Assembly (NCBI GenBank): GCA_020849725.1
Contig: JADLAZ010000039.1
Location: 1 to 20,802 of the forward strand
Direction: 5' to 3'
Source: Chloroflexota bacterium
Lineage (GTDB): Bacteria; Chloroflexota; Chloroflexia; Thermomicrobiales; JADLAZ01
Length of the DNA stretch: 20,802 bases
Shown: in pieces, positions 7,599 through 13,487 of the stretch
How positions within the stretch are numbered: the first letter of the stretch is position 1
How the letters are laid out: the number at the start of each line of letters is the position of its first letter
Translations under genes and position numbers: made by a program
The notes under the pieces: model-generated
What the model was told of the DNA's origin: nothing
Seen by the model: only the letters and a program-made list of their open reading frames with translations
Database searches by the model: none

Positions 7599-8894
7599 GT
7601 GCCGGGTCGCCTGGTGGTCGCATTTGGCGTGCTGTCGCTGGTCGCAGTCATCGCGTCGGCGCTGGTGACGCTGTACCTCGATAGCCGCCGCGCCGAGGTC
7701 GAGGCGCAGCGCCGTCTGATGACGGCCGCCAACTTCATGACCACGCTGCTCATGTCCGACCGCGACCGGATCCGCGTCGACGCGCAGGAGATCGCCTCGC
7801 GGCTGATGGTGCAGCAACTCCTGGTGGCGCACGATGGACCCGGCCTCACCCGCCTGCTGCCGGGCCTGCGCCAGACCGTGCGCGACGACGTCATTGCCAT
7901 CTATGCCGCCGATGGCACGTTGATCGCCAGCGACTCCGCAATTGTCGAGGCGCGGATCGACGCGCCGCCCGGCCTGGTTCGGGGTGCGCTGGCAAGCACG
8001 GCCGGTGCGGAGACCATCAACCATGCCGGGCATCTTATGGTCGCGGCGGCCGCTCCGGTCACGGTCAATAGCGAGATCATCGGCGCGGTACTCATTGGAG
8101 AGTTGCTCGATGAGCGGTTCGCTCGGCGCGTCAGCAACGCGGCCGAGATGACGGTGGTTTTGGCGCAGGAGAACGGCCCAACGATCGGCACCGAGCCGCT
8201 CAGCGGCCCGCTGCTGACGGCTGACCAGTGGGCGGCGCTGCGCGGGCGGGGCGACCTCTGGTTACACAGCACCGCCGCCACGCCACGACCGCTGCGCGCC
8301 ATCGCGCGGCCGCTGCTCGGCGGCGATGGGCGGCCGGTGGCCGCCGTCGTGCTGGGGCTGCCGGAGGCCACCGTCGTGCCGATCGAGGCCGCCGATCTGC
8401 CGCTGTATCTCGGCGCGAATGCGGTGCTGCTGCTCGGCCTGTGGGCCGTCGGCGCGCTCACCGCCATCGGCTTCAGCCGCCGCGCAGTGGCCGAGCCGGC
8501 GCCGAGCCGGTCGCTCCGTGCCCTCGTTGGCGGGGCTAGTCTGGCGGTGAACGATCAGGCGACCGTGCCGCTGGCGGAGACGCGCCACCTGGCTGACCTG
8601 ACGATCGACCGCGCCCGGCGGCGCGTGCAGGTCGGTGACCGCGAGGCGGCGCTGACACCGACGGAGTTCAACCTGCTGTGGGTGTTGGCCGCCGAGCCGG
8701 GCCGGGTCATGACGCGCGAGGAGTTGCTGGCTGAGCTGCGCGGTGTCGACTGGCAGGTCGAGCCGGGCCTACTCGATACGCATGTCAGCAACTTGCGCCG
8801 GAAGGTCGAGCCGGATCCTGCCCGCCCACGCTACGTGCTGACCGTGCGCGGCGTCGGTTTCAAGCTCGCCGACGACGTGGCATCGTCGGCCTGA
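7599..8894 (+). CDS. Membrane-anchored one-component regulator: TM, Cache-like sensor, TM, OmpR-type winged helix
   Basis: 431 residues from the GTG at 7599. This start is preferred over the GTG at 7584 because GGAGG (7586-7590) sits 8 nt before it and the protein then begins directly at the first membrane helix. TM1 covers about 5-27 (LVVAFGVLSLVAVIASALV). An extracytoplasmic region of about 240 residues (28-267) contains PAS/Cache-like strands (VIAIYAADGTLIASDS; APVTVNSEIIGAVLIGELL). TM2 is about 268-293, followed by a linker. A PhoB/OmpR-type winged helix occupies about 331-425 (LTPTEFNLLWVLA, recognition helix LLDTHVSNLRRKVE, wing YVLTVRGVGFKL). No receiver, HAMP or kinase domain is visible. 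ToxR/CadC proteins have the reverse order, with the DNA-binding domain N-terminal. It probably senses an extracellular small molecule and regulates DNA directly from the membrane. The next intergenic region contains matching direct repeats. Confidence 0.85.
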   Translation: MPGRLVVAFGVLSLVAVIASALVTLYLDSRRAEVEAQRRLMTAANFMTTLLMSDRDRIRVDAQEIASRLMVQQLLVAHDGPGLTRLLPGLRQTVRDDVIAIYAADGTLIASDSAIVEARIDAPPGLVRGALASTAGAETINHAGHLMVAAAAPVTVNSEIIGAVLIGELLDERFARRVSNAAEMTVVLAQENGPTIGTEPLSGPLLTADQWAALRGRGDLWLHSTAATPRPLRAIARPLLGGDGRPVAAVVLGLPEATVVPIEAADLPLYLGANAVLLLGLWAVGALTAIGFSRRAVAEPAPSRSLRALVGGASLAVNDQATVPLAETRHLADLTIDRARRRVQVGDREAALTPTEFNLLWVLAAEPGRVMTREELLAELRGVDWQVEPGLLDTHVSNLRRKVEPDPARPRYVLTVRGVGFKLADDVASSA

Positions 8895-9123
8895 GCGGGC
8901 TTTCAACCGCCCGTCACCCTTAAGGAAGGCTTAAGAACGCCTTCAGGGACGGTGCAGCGCGGTCAGGATCGCCCCTGCCAGCCGCTGATTTCGTCTGCCG
9001 CCGATCCTGCCGTGAAACGCAGGCACTCTTCAGGACTGCCGCGCCTGGTGGCCGGTACGCTGGAGGTGAGCGGAGCCACCGGACCAGGCCGGCTGACCCT
9101 GTTCGATGCCGAAGGATGAAGCC
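8895..9123 (+). other. Regulator-to-acyltransferase intergenic region
   Basis: 229 nt without a gene. A 5-bp stem (CGGGC 8896-8900 / GCCCG 8909-8913) just after the regulator stop is too weak to call a terminator. It is followed by the three 11-bp-phased repeats listed separately. A weak -10-like CAGGAT lies at 8964-8969, 16 nt after the last repeat. The rest shows nothing recognisable. Confidence 0.55.
8919..8951 (+). promoter_or_regulatory. Three direct repeats at 11-bp spacing, OmpR/PhoB-type operator
   Basis: CTTAAGG at 8919, CTTAAGA at 8930 and CTTCAGG at 8941 start exactly 11 bp apart. Direct repeats phased at about 11 bp are the known binding geometry of OmpR/PhoB-family winged-helix domains, for example the PhoB box. 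CTTAAG is rare in this GC-rich sequence, and I see no other copy in the window. The site lies 25 nt after the gene for such a domain and about 170 nt before the acyltransferase-esterase gene, so control by the neighbouring regulator is the simplest reading. Confidence 0.65.
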
Positions 9124-11367
9124 GTGGCGACGCGGGCGCGATGGACGCGACCAGGCCTACCAGCCCTGCCCGCGTGGGCCAGGGTCACCTGGCGCTACCA
9201 GGGGGCCAGTGGCCGGGACGCGCGGCTGGACCTGCTGCGCGGCTGCCTGATCGTCGCCATGCTGGTCGATCACCTCGGTGGCTCCTCCTGGTGGTATGCC
9301 GTGACCGGCGGCAACGCCTTCTATGTGTCGGCAGCCGAGGGCTTCGTCTTTCTGTCGGGGTTGGTGATGAGCCTGGTCTATGCCCGCGTCATCTCCCGCG
9401 ATGGACTGTGCGCGGCGACCAAGCGAGCGCTCCGCCGCGCCGGCACTCTGTATCTCATGGCCATCGGCCTGAGTGCTGCCTTCTATGGCGCCTCCAGTTT
9501 GGCCGGCGCGAGCTGGGCCGAACCGCTGGTGGACCTGCCGGCAGCCATTCTCCATTCCGCAACACTGCGTCGCAGCGATTATCTGGCTGACGTGTTGATG
9601 CTGTACGCGCTGCTCGTACTGGTCGCGCCGCTGGCGCTGGCGCTGCTGGCGCGTGGGCGTGCCGTGCCGTTGCTGCTCGGCTCGGCGGCGATCTGGGGGG
9701 GACATCAGGTCGGCTGGACTGCGCCGATCGATGCGCTGCTGGGCGGTCCCGAGACCTTTCGACCGCTGGCCTGGCAGGTCATCTTTGTCGCCGGATTGGT
9801 GCTTGGCTGGCACTGGCGCCGCCTCGAGCCACGGGTCGCGACCCGTGGTTGGACCCTGGCGACGCTCGCGCTGGGCACGGTCGCGGCCACGCTGATCGCA
9901 CTGGCTGTCATCGCGCCGCACACGCCGCTTGCGGAGCCGGTGGCCGCGATCTTCGCCAAGGATGGCCTGCGCGGTGGCCGGCTGCTGGCGGCGGCCATCT
10001 TCTTCCCGGTGCTGTTCGCCATCGCCACGCACCTGTGGCAGCCGCTGCGCGCCGGCCTGGGCTGGCTGCTGCTGCCGCTCGGGCAGCGTGCGCTACCGGC
10101 CTATGCGCTGCACCTGTTCGTCATCCTCGGCGCTCATGTCTGGTGGCCGCGCCTCCCCGGCTACAGCCTCGACGACGCAGCCGGCAATAGCATGCTGCAG
10201 GCATTGGCAGTCCTGCTGCTGTGGGCGCTGGTACGCCTGCCGGACGCGGCGCGGTCGCTCGCGCCGGCGCTGGTGGCCGGGGCGGTGCGACCGGCGGCCG
10301 GTCGGCCCATCGCCGCCGCCGGCGCCCTCGTCGGTGTTCTGCTGGCGGGCGGCGGACTGGCGGTGCTGCCCGTGGCCGCGCCCAGCCTGGTTCCCAGCCG
10401 GGCGGTGTCACCAGCGCTACCGGTCGCCCCGGCCCAGCACGCCCCGGCCGTCCCGACGTACATCGCTCAACGCATCGAGCGCACGGCCACGGCCACCAGT
10501 GCCAGTCTCACCAATGAACGCCCAGTCGCCGGCAGCGCCGTGGCTCGCCCTGACACCACGCCGTCCAGCCCACTCGCGGGCGCCGGCGCCGCCAGCGTCG
10601 AGTCACATGCCTTCTACAGCGTGGCCCTCGGGCGCACCATGGCCTACTGGATCTACCTGCCGCCGGGGTATCGCCAGACGTCGGCGCGATACCCGGTGCT
10701 CTACCTGCTGCACGGCATCGGCGGCGACCGTGGCGAATGGATCGAGTACGGCGCCGTCAATGCTGCCCAGCGCCGTCACGACGCCGGCCAGGCCGCGCCG
10801 ATGCTGATCGTGCTGCCGGAGGGCGAGCAGTCGTACTGGGTCAATCACGTCGAGGGGCCGCGCTGGGGCGACTACGTGGCCGACGATCTGGTCGCCCACA
10901 TCGACGCGACCTACCGGACGCAGCCGGTGGCGGCGGCGCGCGCCATCGGCGGCTTGTCGATGGGGGCCACGGCTGCGCTGACGCTGGCGCTGACCTACCC
11001 GGACCGCTTCGGCACGGTAGGGCTGCACAGCCCATCGGTACGGGCCGCCGATCAGGCACTCCCGTTCCTGGGCGTCGACGACGAGTTTGCCCGCCGCGAT
11101 CTGCTGACCATCCTACAGACGACCGATGCCCCGTTCCCCCGCCACGTGTGGATCGATGTCGGCGCTGACGACGGGTGGGCCGGCACAGCGCAGGCGCTGC
11201 ACGAGGCGCTCCTTGCGCGCGGGGTTGCCCACACCTGGCAGCTCAACACCGGCGCCCACGATGGTAACTACTGGTCGGCGCACGTCACCGACTACCTGCG
11301 CTACTACGATGAGGCTGTCGCCCAGACCACCATCATGGCGTCACCCCCTGGGGGGCAGTCGCCATGA
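9124..11367 (+). CDS. OpgC-like membrane acyltransferase fused to an esterase domain
   Basis: 747 residues from the GTG at 9124, chosen because AAGGA (9112-9116) lies 7 nt upstream; the ATG at 9106 is in frame but has no ribosome binding site. Residues ~30-380 form a multi-spanning OpgC-type domain (RLDLLRGCLIVAMLVDHL; SAAEGFVFLSGLVMSLVY; the RALPAYALHLFVILGAH helix). A last helix at about 398-418 leads to a Pro/Ala/Thr-rich linker (about 420-490). The C-terminal ~250 residues are an alpha/beta-hydrolase of the esterase-D/antigen-85 type: YPVLYLLHGIGGDRGEW, nucleophile S612 in GLSMG, acid in DVGADDGW (D682/D683) and H712 in GAHDG. OpgC adds succinyl groups to periplasmic glucans in proteobacteria. 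Here an acyltransferase and an esterase on one chain suggest acyl transfer to, and removal from, an envelope glycan or lipid. The substrate is unknown. Confidence 0.85.
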   Translation: MATRARWTRPGLPALPAWARVTWRYQGASGRDARLDLLRGCLIVAMLVDHLGGSSWWYAVTGGNAFYVSAAEGFVFLSGLVMSLVYARVISRDGLCAATKRALRRAGTLYLMAIGLSAAFYGASSLAGASWAEPLVDLPAAILHSATLRRSDYLADVLMLYALLVLVAPLALALLARGRAVPLLLGSAAIWGGHQVGWTAPIDALLGGPETFRPLAWQVIFVAGLVLGWHWRRLEPRVATRGWTLATLALGTVAATLIALAVIAPHTPLAEPVAAIFAKDGLRGGRLLAAAIFFPVLFAIATHLWQPLRAGLGWLLLPLGQRALPAYALHLFVILGAHVWWPRLPGYSLDDAAGNSMLQALAVLLLWALVRLPDAARSLAPALVAGAVRPAAGRPIAAAGALVGVLLAGGGLAVLPVAAPSLVPSRAVSPALPVAPAQHAPAVPTYIAQRIERTATATSASLTNERPVAGSAVARPDTTPSSPLAGAGAASVESHAFYSVALGRTMAYWIYLPPGYRQTSARYPVLYLLHGIGGDRGEWIEYGAVNAAQRRHDAGQAAPMLIVLPEGEQSYWVNHVEGPRWGDYVADDLVAHIDATYRTQPVAAARAIGGLSMGATAALTLALTYPDRFGTVGLHSPSVRAADQALPFLGVDDEFARRDLLTILQTTDAPFPRHVWIDVGADDGWAGTAQALHEALLARGVAHTWQLNTGAHDGNYWSAHVTDYLRYYDEAVAQTTIMASPPGGQSP

Positions 11368-11453
11368 CGGCGCTCCTGCTGGTCCAACTGGTGCTCGTCA
11401 CCGTCCTCATGGCGCTCGTCGTCGGCCTGATGGTTCTCGCCTTTCACGAGTAG
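11364..11453 (+). CDS. 29-residue single-helix membrane microprotein
   Basis: The ATG at 11364 overlaps the TGA of the acyltransferase-esterase gene (ATGA), a classical translational-coupling arrangement. The 29-residue product is almost wholly hydrophobic (LLLVQLVLVTVLMALVVGL and on), one transmembrane helix with a short FHE tail. The stop is TAG 11451-11453. GGGGGG at about 11350-11355 is the only Shine-Dalgarno-like sequence. I recognise no family. Coupling to a polytopic acyltransferase suggests a small accessory subunit of that enzyme; this is inference. It could also be a chance short frame, but the overlap geometry and composition argue against that. Confidence 0.55.
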   Translation: MTALLLVQLVLVTVLMALVVGLMVLAFHE

Positions 11454-11601
11454 GCCGAGTCGGCCGAGTAGAACCACAGGGTCAGCAGTGGCGGTTGCTC
11501 GTCGTTCGGGTGGGGTATGATGCGCAGGCTGCGGCGCCCGCAGCATCGGCGCCGACACCTGGCCCTGCTCGTACTGCTCGATCTACTCGGCCGACTCGGC
11601 C
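11453..11601. repeat. 20-bp perfect inverted repeats bounding a structured 149-bp segment
   Basis: The left arm 11453-11472 and the right arm 11582-11601 are exact reverse complements over 20 bp. Each arm contains two copies of a 9-nt unit (CGGCCGAGT or its complement). The 109-nt interior holds a 7-bp hairpin, GCTGCGG / CCGCAGC (11528-11534 / 11538-11544), with a 3-nt loop. The left arm starts at the last base of the microprotein stop codon and the right arm ends 12 nt before the MFS start. Options are a MITE remnant, a long-range RNA fold separating two transcription units, or a regulatory leader. No target-site duplication is visible. Confidence 0.75.
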
Positions 11602-11621
11602 GACTGGCGATGAATGACTGA
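11520..11621 (+). CDS. Possible Arg-rich leader peptide overlapping the MFS start
   Basis: 33 codons from the ATG at 11520 (an in-frame ATG also at 11517), preceded by GGGTGGGG (11508-11515). The N-terminus is strongly basic (MRRLRRPQHRRRH) and is followed by a Leu-rich stretch encoded partly by the right inverted-repeat arm. Its TGA (11619-11621) overlaps the first codons of the MFS gene (start 11614), so translation could be coupled. It may be a leader controlling the exporter, or only a chance frame across a repeat. Arg/Leu-rich chance frames are common in GC-rich DNA, so confidence is low. Confidence 0.3.
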   Translation: MRRLRRPQHRRRHLALLVLLDLLGRLGRLAMND

Positions 11622-12879
11622 CCACGATGGCCGCCCGGGCGGCACCTTCGCATCGCTGCGGCTGCGGAACTTCCGGCTGCTGCTGCTTGGCACGACGCTC
11701 TCAAACGCGGCGCAGTGGATTCAGCAAGTCACGCTGAGTTGGCTTGTCTTTGACCTGACCGGCTCCGGCGCGGCCCTGGGCAGCGTGAACCTGGTGCGGG
11801 CGGCAGCATCACTCAGCTTCGCGCCAGTCGCTGGCGTGGCCATCGACCGCTGGTCGCGGCGGGGGCTGATGCTGACCGTCAACGGCTGGCTGCTCACCAT
11901 CAGCCTGGTGCTCGGCCTGGCACTGCAGGCTGGACCGGGTCAGGTCTGGTGGCTGTTCGCGTTCGCGTTCCTCGGCGGTGTCGCCCAGGCGATCGACATG
12001 CCACTGCGTCAAACGGTCGTCTTCGTGCTGGTGCCGCGCGCGCTAGCGCCGAATGCGGTCGCACTCGTCCAGACTGGCTGGGCGCTGATGCGCTCGCTGG
12101 GACCGGCGGTCGGCGGCGTGCTGATCGTCTGGTTCGGCGCTGGCGGCAACTTTCTGGTCCAGGCCACCATCTACACCGTGATCGCGGTCAACACGCTGCT
12201 GATCCGCTTCCCGGTTGACGCGACGGGTGTGCCGCGCAAGGCCGGACTGAGCGCGATGGCTGAGGGCGTGCGCTACATCGCTGGCCAGCGCGAAACGCGC
12301 GCCTTCGTCATGATGGGCTGGGTGCTGCCATTGCTGATCATCCCCAACTACTCGGCGCTGCCGCCAATCTATGCCAAGACGATCTTTCAGGGCGGACCGG
12401 CGGTGCTGGGCGTGCTGATGTCGGCGGTCGGTATCGGTGGCATCGTCGGTGGCCTGGTCACCGCCTCGCTGGGCCGCTTCGAGCGACGCGGTCTGGTGCA
12501 ACTGAGCGCGCTGCTGCTGGTGGCGCTGTCGCTGATCGGGTTCGCCCTCAGCAGTGACCTGCTGCCGGCGCTGATCATGCTGGCGCTGTCCGGATTCTTC
12601 GAGATGGTATTTTTGACGACCAACCAGACCTTGCTGCAACTCTCCATTCCTGATGCGATGCGCGGGCGCGTCATGAGCATCGTCAGCCTCAACGCAGCGC
12701 TGTCGCCGCTAGGCGCGTTCCTGGCCGGCGTCGGCGCCGACCTGATCGGTCCGCGCGGTGTCACGTTGGTCCTGTGCAGCGGGGCGATGCTCGTCGCCAT
12801 CGGCGTCACACTCTTCTCGCCGACGATCCGGAACTACCGGTTCAGCCGTGCCCTGGCGCCGGGAGCCACCGACGACTGA
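11614..12879 (+). CDS. MFS transporter, MFS_3/EntS-like exporter
   Basis: 421 residues, usual for the family. The N-terminus FASLRLRNFRLLLLGTTLS, followed by WIQQVTLSWLVFDLTGSGAALG, is typical of MFS_3 (EntS-like) exporters. The loop 2-3 motif is degenerate (GVAIDRWSRRGLM). About 10-12 hydrophobic segments span the chain, with a central cytoplasmic loop around RKAGLSAMAEGVRYI and the second-half motif IPDAMRGRVMSIVSL. The ATG at 11614 has only a weak ribosome binding site; the preceding small frame ends across it, which might allow coupling. Likely role: proton-driven export of a drug, siderophore or metabolite; no substrate can be named. It faces the RNase H-like gene convergently across 63 nt. 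Confidence 0.9.
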   Translation: MTDHDGRPGGTFASLRLRNFRLLLLGTTLSNAAQWIQQVTLSWLVFDLTGSGAALGSVNLVRAAASLSFAPVAGVAIDRWSRRGLMLTVNGWLLTISLVLGLALQAGPGQVWWLFAFAFLGGVAQAIDMPLRQTVVFVLVPRALAPNAVALVQTGWALMRSLGPAVGGVLIVWFGAGGNFLVQATIYTVIAVNTLLIRFPVDATGVPRKAGLSAMAEGVRYIAGQRETRAFVMMGWVLPLLIIPNYSALPPIYAKTIFQGGPAVLGVLMSAVGIGGIVGGLVTASLGRFERRGLVQLSALLLVALSLIGFALSSDLLPALIMLALSGFFEMVFLTTNQTLLQLSIPDAMRGRVMSIVSLNAALSPLGAFLAGVGADLIGPRGVTLVLCSGAMLVAIGVTLFSPTIRNYRFSRALAPGATDD

Positions 12880-12928
12880 CCATCGCCTTCCACCGCTCCC
12901 CCACCCCCGTCACGTCCCCGGCTCTCCT

Positions 12929-12952
12929 CGGCCCACTGGCCCTCAGTGGCCG
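12929..12952. terminator. Hairpin between convergent genes
   Basis: CGGCCCACTG (12929-12938) pairs with CAGTGGCCG (12944-12952), with one bulged base and a 5-nt loop. It lies between the MFS stop and the RNase H-like stop and overlaps the latter. There is no T-run, so function as a bidirectional terminator is uncertain. Confidence 0.35.
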
Positions 12953-13365
12953 AGCGTGGCAACGCTGCGGGCGCGCGGGTGCCAGACGTAGCGCACCTCG
13001 CCAAAGTCGGCCGCCAGTGTCTTGATCTGCACGTGCCAGTCGCGCAGATTGGCGTGGCGCAGCTTGTAGACGCCGTTGAGCTGGTTGATGACAAGCTGGC
13101 TGTCGCCGGTGACCAGCACGCGATACGCGCGTGGCTCCTTGCCGGCCGCCGTCAGCGTTCGACGCAGGTCCGCCAGCGCCGCCGCCAGCGTCCGATACTC
13201 AGCCTCATTGTTGGTGACGTTGTCGCCGTAGTCGAGGCGCTCGATACGCCGACGGCCGGTGCTGGTGCGCAACTCGTAGCTGCCGTAGCCGAGGCCGGGG
13301 TTGCCGCGCGCCCCACCATCGAAGGTGATCATGTAGTCGGCCCCGAGCGTGGCCGGCTCAGTCAT
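12943..13365 (-). CDS. RNase H-like protein (ribonuclease HI family)
   Basis: 140 residues from the ATG at 13365, chosen because AGGAGG lies 5 nt upstream on the minus strand; a longer open frame to 13410 lacks this. RNase HI motifs are D16 in ITFDGGARGNPG, E54 in TNNEAEYRTL and D88 in VTGDSQLVINQL, three of the four metal-binding carboxylates. The C-terminus reads YVWHPRARSVATLGH and stops where family members have a segment such as N-x-x-A-D-x-L, so the fourth Asp is not seen. Reading the DNA beyond the stop in the other frames did not restore that motif. Expected role: cleavage of RNA in RNA-DNA hybrids. With the last Asp missing it may be weakened or rely on another residue. It is divergent from the AI-2E-family gene. 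Confidence 0.85.
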   Translation of the reverse strand: MTEPATLGADYMITFDGGARGNPGLGYGSYELRTSTGRRRIERLDYGDNVTNNEAEYRTLAAALADLRRTLTAAGKEPRAYRVLVTGDSQLVINQLNGVYKLRHANLRDWHVQIKTLAADFGEVRYVWHPRARSVATLGH

Positions 13366-13402
13366 GCCTGCCTCCTGCGACTGCGCTGGACACGAGTGCC
13401 CG

Positions 13403-13435
13403 GCGTTCAATACCGGTTAGAACGCATGGTACACT
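13403..13435 (+). promoter_or_regulatory. Promoter candidate with overlapping 6-11-6 inverted repeat
   Basis: TTCAAT (13406-13411), 18-nt spacer and TACACT (13430-13435) make a fair sigma70-like pair for the AI-2E-family gene. GCGTTC (13403-13408) and GAACGC (13420-13425) form a perfect 6-bp inverted repeat with an 11-nt spacer, overlapping the -35 element and spacer. A repressor dyad is plausible; nothing identifies the regulator. Confidence 0.4.
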
Positions 13436-13474
13436 GTCGGCCCGCGCACGAGCGCCGCCGCGCTGGCGGCCGAC
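13435..13474 (+). promoter_or_regulatory. 5'-UTR hairpin abutting the ribosome binding site
   Basis: TGTCGGCC (13435-13442) and GGCCGACA (13467-13474) are perfect complements enclosing about 24 nt of GC-rich sequence that can pair further (GCGC/GCGC). The stem ends directly at AGGAGAG (from 13474), 7-8 nt before the ATG at 13488, so it could tune translation. No known riboswitch is recognised. Confidence 0.4.
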
Positions 13475-13487
13475 AGGAGAGAGACGT

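Noticed and set aside
7400..7684. 94-codon frame before the sensor-regulator
   Set aside because: It runs into the regulator gene in another frame, has no ribosome binding site and no membrane or domain features.
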